The notes under the pieces: generated by a model
Told to the model about the DNA's origin: nothing
What the model saw: the letters and a program-made list of their open reading frames with translations, nothing else
Database searches by the model: none
In this document: in pieces, positions 42,364 through 51,307 of the stretch
How the letters are laid out: every line of letters begins with the position of its first letter
Position numbering within the stretch: the first letter of the stretch is position 1
Assembly: GCF_004349085.1 (NCBI RefSeq)
Contig: NZ_SMFM01000004.1
Location: 179,256-243,255 of the forward strand
DNA: 64,000 nt
From: Flavobacterium caseinilyticum
Lineage (GTDB): Bacteria > Bacteroidota > Bacteroidia > Flavobacteriales > Flavobacteriaceae
Direction of reading: 5' to 3'
Program-made: the position numbers and the translations under genes

Positions 42364-42840
42364 ATGAAAAAAATAATTTTATTATGCACATTAGCAGTTG
42401 TAATGTTTGCATGTAAGTCTATATCAGCGACGAGCACAAATACAGACAGAAAAGCTCAGGTTAACATGAAAGGAAACTGGGAAATCAGCTCTGTAACCTA
42501 TCCAGGTTCGCAATATGTAAAAGTGAATTCTTTTCAACTTGCAGATTCAGAATGTTTTGTAGGAAGTAAATGGAAATTTGTTTCCAATAATAATAAAGGA
42601 ACAATGGCTATTGCAAAAGCAGGTTGTCCTTCTTTTAGTTCGTCAATTACCTGGTTTGTAAACAATGACAAACAATTTGTGTTAAAAGTGCTTAATGCAG
42701 GTGAAAAAGCAAAAAAAGTCAGAGATGGTTATGTACTTAGGTTAGACAATCAAACGGCTACTTCTTTTCAATTGGTTGATAGAATTGATGTTGCAGGAAA
42801 TATGACCGATGTTGTGTACCAGTTTAATAAAATTAATTAA
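42364..42840 (+). CDS. Lipocalin-like lipoprotein
   Basis: A 158-residue lipoprotein: signal IILLCTLAVVMFACKSIS with the anchor Cys at residue 17. The mature part is a beta-rich lipocalin-like barrel: MKGNWEISSVTYPGSQYVKV, then FVGSKWKFVSNNNKGTMAI, with a pair of cysteines (SECFVGS and AGCPSF) likely bonded, and ending in TSFQLVDRIDVAGNMTDVVY. It is followed by an OmpA lipoprotein 13 bp downstream, so both are envelope proteins of one operon. Exact role unknown. Confidence 0.82.
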   Translation: MKKIILLCTLAVVMFACKSISATSTNTDRKAQVNMKGNWEISSVTYPGSQYVKVNSFQLADSECFVGSKWKFVSNNNKGTMAIAKAGCPSFSSSITWFVNNDKQFVLKVLNAGEKAKKVRDGYVLRLDNQTATSFQLVDRIDVAGNMTDVVYQFNKIN

Positions 42841-42853
42841 TAAAAATACAGAT

Positions 42854-43549
42854 ATGAAAAAGATTTCAATAGTTGCAATTGCAACAATAATGGTTTTAGG
42901 ATCAATGTTTACAAGTTGCGAAGCAATAAAAAACACCAATAAAACACAAAGAGGTGCAGGAATAGGCGCTGCAGCGGGAGCTGTACTTGGAGGTGTTCTT
43001 GGGAACAATCTTGGTAAAGGTGGTAAAGGTGCAATGGGAGCCGTTTTAGGTGGTGTTATTGGTGGTGTTGCCGGTGGAGCTATTGGTAACAAAATGGACA
43101 AACAAGCAAGAGAAATCGATGCTGTTCTTCCAGGAGCTGAAGTAGTTCGTATTGGAGAAGGAATTAAATTAGTTTTGAATGAAAATGCAGTTCGTTTTGA
43201 TACTAACAAATCTTCTTTAACTGCCCAAGCGCAATCAAACTTAGATAAATTAGTTCCTGTATTTGCAGAATATCCAGACACAAATATCACAATCTACGGG
43301 TATACAGATAATACTGGTACCGCTAAATATAATTTGAAACTTTCAGGAGAAAGAGCAGCAGCAGTTAGAAATTATTTGACTAGCAGAGGCGTTTCTTCAA
43401 GTAGATTTCAAGTTACTGGTTTAGGAATTGCTGATCCAATTGCTTCTAATGAAACTATTGATGGCAGAAGCCAAAACCGTCGTGTTGAATTTGCTATTAC
43501 TGCAAATGAGAAAATGATAAAAGATGCCGAAGCTGAAGTGAAAAACTAA
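42854..43549 (+). CDS. OmpA family lipoprotein with glycine zipper
   Basis: A 231-residue outer-membrane lipoprotein. A lipobox (LGSMFTSCEA, Cys near residue 20) is followed by a glycine-zipper segment (GAGIGAAAGAVLGGVLGNN and GAVLGGVIGGVAGGAIGNK, residues 36-80), which can insert in membranes, and by the OmpA-like peptidoglycan-binding domain (about residues 105-220) with FDTNKSSLT, YGYTDNTGT and the end GRSQNRRVEFAI. I start at ATG 42854; an earlier in-frame ATG lies inside the preceding gene. A strong terminator follows at 43571. Confidence 0.92.
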   Translation: MKKISIVAIATIMVLGSMFTSCEAIKNTNKTQRGAGIGAAAGAVLGGVLGNNLGKGGKGAMGAVLGGVIGGVAGGAIGNKMDKQAREIDAVLPGAEVVRIGEGIKLVLNENAVRFDTNKSSLTAQAQSNLDKLVPVFAEYPDTNITIYGYTDNTGTAKYNLKLSGERAAAVRNYLTSRGVSSSRFQVTGLGIADPIASNETIDGRSQNRRVEFAITANEKMIKDAEAEVKN

Positions 43550-43570
43550 GCAAAAAAAATCATAAAAACT

Positions 43571-43602
43571 AAGGCTGTTTCGTCACGAAGCAGCCTTTTT
43601 TT
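43571..43602 (+). terminator. Terminator after the OmpA gene
   Basis: AAGGCTGTTTCG and CGAAGCAGCCTT form a 12-bp stem (one G-T pair) with a 3-base loop and a run of seven T's. Confidence 0.9.
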
Positions 43603-43650
43603 GTGTCTAAATTTGAATTAAACATTGTAAATTTGCAGCTTTAAAAAAAG

Positions 43651-44601
43651 ATGATGCTAGAGATAAAAGATATTTCCTTTTCTTACACTGAAACCCCTGT
43701 TATTGAAAATGTAAGTTTCACCATTGCCAAAGGACAAAATACCGCTATTATTGGTGAAAGTGGTTGCGGTAAAAGCACCCTGCTAAAACTGATTTACGGA
43801 TTATATGATTTAGATAGTGGAGCAATAACCTATAATGAAAAACCTATTTTTGGACCCAAATACAATCTGGTTCCGGGAATAGACTATATTAAGTACTTGG
43901 CACAGGATTTCGATCTGATGCCGTACATCACAGTTGAAGAAAACGTGGGTAAGTTTTTGTCGAATATGTATCCTGAACAAAAGAAAGCCCGCGTTCAAGA
44001 ACTGTTGGAAATGGTCGAAATGACTGCTTTCGCAAAAGTAAAAGCGAAGTTCTTAAGTGGCGGACAGCAGCAGCGAGTAGCTTTGGCAAGAGTTTTGGCT
44101 TTGGAACCCGAAATTATTTTGCTCGATGAACCGTTTAGTCAAATTGACTCTTTCCGAAAGAATTCATTGCGACGCAATTTATTTCGATACTTGAAAGACA
44201 AAGGCGTAACCTGTATTATTGCTACACATGACAGCACCGATGCGTTGTCTTTTTCTGATGAAACAATTGTGGTTCAAAACGGAAAAGTAGTGGCACAAGG
44301 GGATTCCAAATCCTTGTATGAAAACCCGGCGAATAAATATATTGCTTCTCTTTTTGGGGAAGTGAATGAGTTGAAATTGTCTCAATTAATAGCACTTGAA
44401 GACGATGATGATGCCTTACTTTTATTGTATCCGCATCAATTGAAAGTGGTGGACAACGCCATTATGAAAGCAGTTGTGAAACAATGTTATTTTAAAGGAA
44501 GCCATTATTTAGTCAAAGCAGCTTTTGAAAGAAGAGCGATTTTCTTTGAGCATGATTCAGAACTGGAACTTAATCAGGAAGTATACTTGATGTTATCCTG
44601 A
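43651..44601 (+). CDS. Orphan ABC transporter ATP-binding protein
   Basis: A 316-residue ATPase with Walker A GESGCGKST (about residues 35-43), Q-loop YLAQDFDLMPY, signature LSGGQQQRVALARVLAL, Walker B IILLDEPFSQIDS and switch ATHDSTDAL. After about residue 230 there is an extra carboxy-terminal region of 85 residues (LLYPHQLKVVDNAIMKAVVKQC) that resembles a TOBE-type regulatory domain of importers such as PotA, FbpC or ModC. No permease or binding protein is adjacent. The substrate is unknown; in several Bacteroidota such single ATPases occur alone. Confidence 0.88.
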   Translation: MMLEIKDISFSYTETPVIENVSFTIAKGQNTAIIGESGCGKSTLLKLIYGLYDLDSGAITYNEKPIFGPKYNLVPGIDYIKYLAQDFDLMPYITVEENVGKFLSNMYPEQKKARVQELLEMVEMTAFAKVKAKFLSGGQQQRVALARVLALEPEIILLDEPFSQIDSFRKNSLRRNLFRYLKDKGVTCIIATHDSTDALSFSDETIVVQNGKVVAQGDSKSLYENPANKYIASLFGEVNELKLSQLIALEDDDDALLLLYPHQLKVVDNAIMKAVVKQCYFKGSHYLVKAAFERRAIFFEHDSELELNQEVYLMLS

Positions 44602-44609
44602 GGGTAAGC

Positions 44610-44804
44610 GTTCAGTAAACAGTGCTGAGTATTCAGTTATTTTCAGTTCTGATAACGATCGAAAGTAGAAGCCGTTTTCAAATCTTAATTAATGTATTAA
44701 AAAACAAAGACCCCAAAATCAATATGATTTTGGGGTTTTGTGCAATGTTAATTTTTAATCTGCAACTTACTGATCACTTCGTAACTGATTACTGAACACT
44801 TTTT
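44610..44804. repeat. Short CAGTGATCAG-type repeats around a terminator
   Basis: Words of the gttcagtaaacagtgctgag type at 44610-44640 and their complement (actgatcacttcgtaactg, actgaacac) at 44765-44804 flank the hairpin at 44710-44736 between convergent genes, the same arrangement as around 2.0-2.9 kb. Confidence 0.7.
44710..44740. terminator. Bidirectional terminator
   Basis: ACCCCAAAATCA and TGATTTTGGGGT form a perfect 12-bp stem with a 3-base loop; T's follow on the plus strand. It separates the convergent ABC ATPase and S9 peptidase genes. Confidence 0.88.
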
Positions 44805-44809
44805 CAGAG

Positions 44810-47221
44810 TTAATTTTTTAAATATTTTTCTAAGAACTGATCTTGTTCCCAAAGCAAATGCAAAATATTCTCTTTGGTTACATAACCGTGACTTTCTTTA
44901 GGTAAAATAACCATTCTTGCCGGAGCTCCTAGTCCTTTCAGAGCCTGGAAATAACGCTCAGTTTGCAAAGTGAACGTTCCCGGATTATTATCGGCTTCAC
45001 CGTGTACTAATAGCATTGGCGTTTTCATTTTGTCCGCATTCATGAATGGCGACATAGTGTTGTATACTTCAGGAGTTTCCCAGTAGTTACGCTGTTCCAT
45101 TTGGAAACCAAATGGTGTCAACGTTCTGTTATAAGCACCACTTCTGGCGATTCCGCAAGCAAAAAGATTAGAATGTGTCAATAAATTAGCCGTCATAAAA
45201 GCACCATACGAGTGGCCACCAACGGCTACTTTTTTTCTGTTGATGTATCCCAAAGCATCCACGGCATTAATTGCTGCTTCGGCATTGTCAACTAATTGGG
45301 TAATGAAATTATCATTTGGTTCCGTAGTTCCTTCGCCAATGATAGGAAAAGCAGCATCATCAAGAACGACATAGCCTTTGGTTACCCAATATACGAACGA
45401 ACCATAACTAGGAAACGTGAATTCATTCGGGTTTTGTGTGCTTTGTCCCGCTGATTTTTTGTCTTTGTATTCAGCTGGATACGCCCAAATCAACAATGGC
45501 ATTTTCTCTTTTTTAGCCTTGTCATAACCAACAGGTAAATACAATGTTCCGGATAATTCGACACCATCTTTACGTTTGTATTTAATCACTTCTTTACTCA
45601 CATTTTTGATGCTTTCAAAAGGATTTTTGAATGCCGTAATAGGTGTCAGTTTGTTTTTTTGTTTGATATTTCTAAGGTAATAATTCGGGTATTCATTTTT
45701 TGACTGGATTTGTACTAAAACAGTTCCTTTTTTGAAGTCTTCAATCTCCAAAATATCCTCTTTTTTATCTTTATAAGCTGAGGTGTACAAACGTTTTGCT
45801 TGTAAGGTTTTTAAATTAAATTCGCTGATAAAAGGAAATTGACCGTTTTTAGTAAAACCATTTCCAATAAGATATGCATTATCATTTTCGATAGCCAAAA
45901 CATATCTGTTGTATTGGTTTTTTCTGGTTTCAAAGTTTCCGGGATCAGAATAAACATCTTGTGAGTTTCTGTCGAAAATTACTTTTGGAGCCTGACTTGG
46001 ATTCGATGGATTGATGATATACGTTTTGGTATTACGCGTGTCGTACCACTCATCTGAAATTATGGCGATATCGTCATTTCCCCAAATCATACGGTCATAG
46101 CGCTGCGGAGTTTTTACCAATGAAGTGGGTGCAGCATCAAATGGAGCATTCCAAAGAAAGACTTCATCTCTGAATTCTACTTTGTTTGCAGGATCTCCGC
46201 CGTCTAAAGCTTCAGCATACGCTAATGTTGCCGGTTTGTCTGTTCTCCAGTTCATGTTTCTTTTTCCTTTTCGGACGGCCATAAAACCTTTAGGGATAAT
46301 TTCAGTAAGAGGTACTTCATTTACTACTTTTACTTCGTTTCCGGCCTTGTCATAAATAACAGATTTAGATGGAAAACGACTCAACGGAACGATATATGAA
46401 AATGGTTTTTGGATAGTAGTCAGCATCAAATAATTCCCGTCAGGGGAAAAACTTTCTCCGGCGTACATATCGGCTTTTTTGAATAAAGTAGCCGTTCCGT
46501 TCAAGTTCACTTGGTATAATTCAGAAGTCATGACGTTCTCAAAATTGATTTCATCATTCATGTTTTTCAACATATCCGGATAGGTTCTGTTTTGGGATTT
46601 CGCACCGTCAGCATTCGAAATTATTGGACCGGTTGGCAAATCTTTTTTGGCATCTAAAAGTGCTGCTCTGTTTTTTGGCAACATTTTCACCAAAATAGTT
46701 TCGTTGTCATTCATCCAGCTGAACGGACTCCCAATATTAGCATTCACTGTGGCTTCTGTTAACTTTGTGGCTTTCGCCGAAGCAACATCGATAAACCAAA
46801 GTTCAACACCAGAGGCAGTGGTGTGGGAAAATGATATTTTTTTATCATTTGGTGACCAGGCGATATTACTGATACGAGGATTCGTAGGCAAACCTGCAAC
46901 TTGTACTTCGTTTTTGTCTTTTATTTTACGTAATTTCAGGTTGTTCACATAGGTAACAGTACTGGAAATATTCGTAATTGGATTAATACGCAATCCGCCT
47001 AAGCGCAATTCGTCTTGGTTTAAATCGTCCAGCGATTTATAGGTATTTCTGTAGGTCAACAACATGTATTCTTTTTTGGTATCCATCGATACCGAAGGTG
47101 CTCTTTCATAATCAGCCAATTCCAAAATGGATTGAGATGGTTTTTGATAGCTTAAGTTTTCTTGTGCAAAAGTGGTTAAGCTTAGGCCAAGAAAAAGAAA
47201 AAATGGAATTTTTAATTTCAT
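44810..47221 (-). CDS. Exported S9 family (prolyl oligopeptidase-type) peptidase
   Basis: An 803-residue serine peptidase. The signal peptide is MKLKIPFFLFLGLSLTTFAQ. A beta-propeller-like part occupies about residues 50-530 (ISNIAWSPNDKKISFSHT, GESFSPDGNYLMLTT), followed by the alpha/beta catalytic domain with the nucleophile in VGGHSYGAFMTANLL (Ser near 660), the acid in LVHGEADNNPGTF and the His in KESHGYVTKE. The PAEYKDK and NRTLTPFGFQMEQRNYWE words are typical of the glutamyl-endopeptidase-like group in Bacteroidota and plants. Transcribed alone. Confidence 0.9.
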   Translation of the reverse strand: MKLKIPFFLFLGLSLTTFAQENLSYQKPSQSILELADYERAPSVSMDTKKEYMLLTYRNTYKSLDDLNQDELRLGGLRINPITNISSTVTYVNNLKLRKIKDKNEVQVAGLPTNPRISNIAWSPNDKKISFSHTTASGVELWFIDVASAKATKLTEATVNANIGSPFSWMNDNETILVKMLPKNRAALLDAKKDLPTGPIISNADGAKSQNRTYPDMLKNMNDEINFENVMTSELYQVNLNGTATLFKKADMYAGESFSPDGNYLMLTTIQKPFSYIVPLSRFPSKSVIYDKAGNEVKVVNEVPLTEIIPKGFMAVRKGKRNMNWRTDKPATLAYAEALDGGDPANKVEFRDEVFLWNAPFDAAPTSLVKTPQRYDRMIWGNDDIAIISDEWYDTRNTKTYIINPSNPSQAPKVIFDRNSQDVYSDPGNFETRKNQYNRYVLAIENDNAYLIGNGFTKNGQFPFISEFNLKTLQAKRLYTSAYKDKKEDILEIEDFKKGTVLVQIQSKNEYPNYYLRNIKQKNKLTPITAFKNPFESIKNVSKEVIKYKRKDGVELSGTLYLPVGYDKAKKEKMPLLIWAYPAEYKDKKSAGQSTQNPNEFTFPSYGSFVYWVTKGYVVLDDAAFPIIGEGTTEPNDNFITQLVDNAEAAINAVDALGYINRKKVAVGGHSYGAFMTANLLTHSNLFACGIARSGAYNRTLTPFGFQMEQRNYWETPEVYNTMSPFMNADKMKTPMLLVHGEADNNPGTFTLQTERYFQALKGLGAPARMVILPKESHGYVTKENILHLLWEQDQFLEKYLKN

Positions 47222-47472
47222 AATTTGAATGATTTTAAATTAGCGTTGGTATTGTCAATAATTGGTCTAAAATAATTCAATGTTGTTACATTTGGAAGCA
47301 AATATGTCTTTTTAACTTTTGATTTGGTTACAGTTCCTTTTCTCGTGATTTTATTTTTTATTTTTGATCCCTATATTTTGCTGATGAAAGCTGTAAATCA
47401 AGGGCAAAGCAATAAAACTTGTAAATTGCTAAAAAAGTAGTAATTTGTCGCCTCATATTTTAAAGTATGTTT

Positions 47473-47480
47473 TAAATTTG
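47473..47480 (+). promoter_or_regulatory. -7 element TAAATTTG before fabH
   Basis: Perfect TAnnTTTG at 47473-47480, 28 bases before the ATG. The nearest TTTG upstream (47444-47447) is 25 bases away, a little long. Confidence 0.5.
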
Positions 47481-47508
47481 GCTCTTATTTTAATAAAATA
47501 ACAATTGT

Positions 47509-48516
47509 ATGTATCATTCAAAAATAGCAGGATTAGGTTATTATGTTCCCGAAAACGTAGTGACTAATGACGATTTGTCCAAAATCATAGATACCAATGA
47601 CGAGTGGATTCAGGAAAGAACTGGAATTCAGGAACGAAGACATGTTATAAAAGGGGAAGATACAACTACTTCTATGGGCGTAAAAGCCGCTGAAATTGCA
47701 ATCGAGCGTTCTGGCGTTGCTAAGGAAGATATCGATTTTGTGGTTTTTGCCACATTGAGTCCTGATTATTATTTTCCTGGTCCTGGAGTTTTAGTACAGC
47801 GTGATTTGGGTTTGAGAACCGTGGGTGCATTAGATGTCAGAAATCAGTGCTCTGGATTTATTTATGCTTTATCAGTTGCGGATCAATATATCAAGACTGG
47901 AATGTATAAAAATATATTGGTTATTGGATCTGAGGTTCATTCGACCGGATTGGATATGACGACTCGAGGAAGAGGCGTTTCGGTAATTTTTGGAGATGGT
48001 GCTGGAGCGGCTGTTTTGAGCAGAGAAGAAGATTTGTCCAAAGGGATTTTATCTACACATTTACATTCTGAAGGGCAACATGCCGAAGAACTAATTGTAA
48101 AAGCTCCGGGAATGGGAGGCCGTTGGGTAACAGATATTTTAGCAGATAATGATCCGGATGACGAAAGTTACTTCCCGTATATGAACGGACAATTTGTATT
48201 TAAAAATGCTGTGGTTCGTTTCAGCGAAGTAATCAATGAAGGATTGCAGGCAAATAATTTACAGGTTTCCGATATTGATATGTTGATTCCGCATCAGGCA
48301 AATCTGAGAATTTCACAGTTTATCCAAAAGAAATTCAACTTGACAGATGATCAGGTGTATAATAATATTCAGAAATACGGAAATACAACCGCCGCTTCTA
48401 TCCCAATTGCTTTAACTGAAGCATGGGAACAAGGGAAAATAAAATCAGGAGATACTGTTGTTTTGGCAGCATTTGGAAGTGGTTTTACTTGGGGAAGCGC
48501 TATTATTAAATGGTAA
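47509..48516 (+). CDS. fabH: 3-oxoacyl-ACP synthase III family protein
   Basis: Condensing enzyme that starts fatty-acid synthesis from acyl-CoA and malonyl-ACP. The 335-residue protein has the catalytic Cys in VRNQCSGFIYALSVADQYI (about residue 121), the His in LIPHQANLRI and the Asn in YGNTTAASIP, in the right order and spacing. The loop before the Cys and the insert near residues 195-220 (IVKAPGMGGRWVTDI) are longer than in E. coli FabH (317 residues), a pattern seen in the second KAS III copy of many Bacteroidota, so it may not be the main FabH. Transcribed alone. Confidence 0.88.
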   Translation: MYHSKIAGLGYYVPENVVTNDDLSKIIDTNDEWIQERTGIQERRHVIKGEDTTTSMGVKAAEIAIERSGVAKEDIDFVVFATLSPDYYFPGPGVLVQRDLGLRTVGALDVRNQCSGFIYALSVADQYIKTGMYKNILVIGSEVHSTGLDMTTRGRGVSVIFGDGAGAAVLSREEDLSKGILSTHLHSEGQHAEELIVKAPGMGGRWVTDILADNDPDDESYFPYMNGQFVFKNAVVRFSEVINEGLQANNLQVSDIDMLIPHQANLRISQFIQKKFNLTDDQVYNNIQKYGNTTAASIPIALTEAWEQGKIKSGDTVVLAAFGSGFTWGSAIIKW

Positions 48517-48552
48517 AATGATTTGTTAGGGTAACAAAAATGTTTCTACATC

Positions 48553-48587
48553 AAAAAACTCGGAGTTGGCATACTCCGAGTTTTTCT
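48553..48587. terminator. Bidirectional terminator after fabH
   Basis: AACTCGGAGT and ACTCCGAGTT form a 10-bp stem with a 6-base loop, with A- and T-runs on the two sides, between the convergent fabH and TonB-receptor genes. Confidence 0.88.
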
Positions 48588-48615
48588 TTTGGTAACAAAC
48601 TATTAAAACTAATTT

Positions 48616-51015
48616 TTATAAAAGGCCTCCGCCTCCTTGGGTTTCGTTATTGTCTCTTTGCTTTCTTGCGGCGGCTTTATTTTTCCCGCTTCCAAATCTA
48701 TAATTGAAGCCTAGATAAACGGTTCTGCTTTCCCAATTGAATTCTCCATTTGTTTTGTAAGGACGTTCTCCATCAAAAGCAAATCGCATAGTTTTGAAAA
48801 TATCGCTGAAACGCGCACTGATGGTTCCGCTGCCTTTTAGTACGTTATAACTCGCTCCCATATCCATCTTCCACATTGGGCTTCTGTCAAACTGAAGACT
48901 TAAATCTCTTCCTCTGTACATTCCAAATAATTGAAAACGCAAGTCTTTTGTCGCTTTAAAAGTATTGTTAATACGGGCGTTGAACGTTGTAACATCGATT
49001 TCTACAAATTCATAATTCCCAGGCGTATCCTCAATAGTTCCTTTTGTTTTCTTATTATAGGCATCAAAACTGATGTTGGCACTCCACCATTTTTTGAAAT
49101 CCAGGTTTCCGGACACTTCAACTCCGTACGCATTATTGTTATCAAAATTATCGTACGAGATAATTTGTCTGTTGGAATCATTTGGATTTGTAAAAATCAC
49201 TCGTGTTATTTCGTCTTGAATTCTTCTGTAAAAAATCCCGGACGTTATGGAACCAATTTTAGTTTTTCGGGTGTAATTTAATTCAAATGAATTGGTAAAT
49301 TGAGGAACCAGAAACGGATTTCCTTCAGAATCTATTGTTGGCGTACTCCATTCTCGAATAGGATTTACCTGAGAAATACTCGGTCTGTCTACTCTTCGAG
49401 AATAATTCAAACTGAACGAGTTGTTGTCACTTGGGTTGTAGGTTATAAATGCCGACGGATAAATACTTAAGATATCATCCTCAAATTTCGAATCTGCTTC
49501 GCTAACTTTTCTAAATAAAGCTTCAGCGTTGTATTGTTCTAAACGCGCTCCCGCCTGAAAATTCCATTTTTTCCACTGTTTTCCAAGAGTGGCATAAGCG
49601 GAGTATAATGTTCTTTCGTAGGTAAAATCAGAATTGTAGAGGTTATTCAAAAACAGGTTGTTGTCTGTATTTTCATTTCTGCTTTCTAAACCTAATTCCA
49701 ATTTTGTGGTTTCAGAGAGTGGATTTACATAATCAAGATTTATAATCGTATTTTTTCCTAACGTTTTTACATCATTTGTAAACGAATTAGTGGAGCCATT
49801 TACATTAGTGTACAAGGCGTTTTCGGGACTGTCATTTTTATTGTAATTCACTTCTAATTCTAAATTGTGTCCTTCCTTTTTGAAGTCTAATTTATAATCA
49901 AAATTATAAGTTTCAGAGTGGTTTTCGCTTTTATTGTCAAACAATTGGAATCGGTCATTGGTAGCCGAAGAAACATAATCGACTTTAGTATTTCCAAAAT
50001 CTTTTCCGTTGGAAAGGTTTTGATTGGTGTAAAAAGAAAATGTGTTTTTGTCATTAATATTGAAATCAAATCCAAGTTTTGCCAAATGAGAGGTGTTTTT
50101 AGAATTCATGTCAAAAATTTGCTTGTTTTCATTATTTAATTCTTGACTGTTTATAAAGCCGTTGTTCGAATATTTTCCATGATTAAAGCCATAATTTCCA
50201 TAAAAATTGAACTTTCCTGTTCTGTAATTTAAGTCAAAAGAGGAATTTACTTTTGGTGTTATCCCAAAGGTTACGCCGTTGTTTATACTTCCGTTAAATC
50301 CAAGTCTGCTATTTTTATTTAAAACAATATTGATGATTCCGCTCATTCCTTCGGGGTTATACTTAGCCGATGGATTGGTGATTAACTCAATTTGTTTGAT
50401 CGATGCGGACGGGATTTGTTGCAAAATCTGAGCGGCATCCATATTAGTTGGTTTTCCATCGATAAGGATACGAACATTTGAATTTCCTCTCAAACTGATG
50501 GCATTTGTTTGTGGATCAACACTCACCGATGGAATGTTATTCATGATTTCTCCGGCTGTTGCTCCGGCAGAGATTAAATCTTTACCCACGTTTATGATTT
50601 TGCGGTCAATTTTTTGCTCAATAGTAGATTTTTCTTTTACAATGGAAACGCCTTCAAGTTGGATAGCATCTTCTTCCAGCGCAATGGTGTTAAAGTTGAT
50701 GCTATTTTCTAAAGTTAATTTTGCTGGTTTTAAAATCGTTTTGTATCCCATAAATTGGATTTCCACGATATAATCTTTCAAGGCTAAATTTTTGATTTGA
50801 AAAGTTCCCTTCTCAGTTGTGATTCCGCCGGTAACTACTTTGTTGTTTTCTTTTACAACAATATTTACATACGGTAAGGGTTCATTGGTTTTCTTGTCTG
50901 TGATTTTTCCTGAAATAGTTCCTGTGTTTTCCAGAATTGTCGGTTTGACCGAAGTTTGTGCCTGCATTGAAAACAACGTTCCAATAAAGCAGATCAAGAT
51001 TGATTTTAATTTCAT
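48616..51015 (-). CDS. TonB-dependent receptor-like barrel with carboxypeptidase-like domain
   Basis: A 799-residue outer-membrane protein. After the signal peptide (SILICFIGTLFSMQAQ) comes a carboxypeptidase-regulatory-like domain (GTISGKITDKKTNEPLPYVN at about residues 33-52, ending IVEIQFMGYKT), then the plug (GATAGEIMNNIPSVSVDPQT, NSNVRILIDGKPTNMDAAQI, ASIKQIELITNPSAKY, GIINIVLNKNS) and a beta-barrel closing with YLGFNYRFGSG. The last 16 residues are charged and glycine-rich. Family members act in import or as maltodextrin/peptide-type receptors, but no SusD gene lies nearby. Confidence 0.9.
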   Translation of the reverse strand: MKLKSILICFIGTLFSMQAQTSVKPTILENTGTISGKITDKKTNEPLPYVNIVVKENNKVVTGGITTEKGTFQIKNLALKDYIVEIQFMGYKTILKPAKLTLENSINFNTIALEEDAIQLEGVSIVKEKSTIEQKIDRKIINVGKDLISAGATAGEIMNNIPSVSVDPQTNAISLRGNSNVRILIDGKPTNMDAAQILQQIPSASIKQIELITNPSAKYNPEGMSGIINIVLNKNSRLGFNGSINNGVTFGITPKVNSSFDLNYRTGKFNFYGNYGFNHGKYSNNGFINSQELNNENKQIFDMNSKNTSHLAKLGFDFNINDKNTFSFYTNQNLSNGKDFGNTKVDYVSSATNDRFQLFDNKSENHSETYNFDYKLDFKKEGHNLELEVNYNKNDSPENALYTNVNGSTNSFTNDVKTLGKNTIINLDYVNPLSETTKLELGLESRNENTDNNLFLNNLYNSDFTYERTLYSAYATLGKQWKKWNFQAGARLEQYNAEALFRKVSEADSKFEDDILSIYPSAFITYNPSDNNSFSLNYSRRVDRPSISQVNPIREWSTPTIDSEGNPFLVPQFTNSFELNYTRKTKIGSITSGIFYRRIQDEITRVIFTNPNDSNRQIISYDNFDNNNAYGVEVSGNLDFKKWWSANISFDAYNKKTKGTIEDTPGNYEFVEIDVTTFNARINNTFKATKDLRFQLFGMYRGRDLSLQFDRSPMWKMDMGASYNVLKGSGTISARFSDIFKTMRFAFDGERPYKTNGEFNWESRTVYLGFNYRFGSGKNKAAARKQRDNNETQGGGGLL

Positions 51016-51277
51016 GATTGATTTGATTTAAATGATTGATGATGCAAATATATTCTTTTAAATAATACTATGCTAAACATAATACCTTTTTTAATAATAT
51101 TTAATATTTATAAACAAAAACTTACCCGCAAAAGGTTTTAAATAGACTGCTCAGCACAGATTTTGTTACATCTATTTTAAAAATAAAATATTGAATTCTA
51201 CTGTAATCGTGGCTTAAGGCTTCATTTTCAGATGTAAATTATCTTGTTTTCCAATTTTCAAATTACTACAATATGAC

Positions 51278-51285
51278 TATCTTTG
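51278..51285 (+). promoter_or_regulatory. -7 element TATCTTTG before argS
   Basis: Perfect TAnnTTTG at 51278-51285, 22 bases before the ATG. The -33 position has TTT rather than TTG. Confidence 0.5.
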
Positions 51286-51307
51286 CCACCTAAAACCAAT
51301 ACACGAA

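Noticed and set aside
42742..43290. 182-codon open frame on the minus strand
   Set aside because: It lies opposite the OmpA lipoprotein gene; the Pro/Ala-rich product is the shadow of the glycine zipper.
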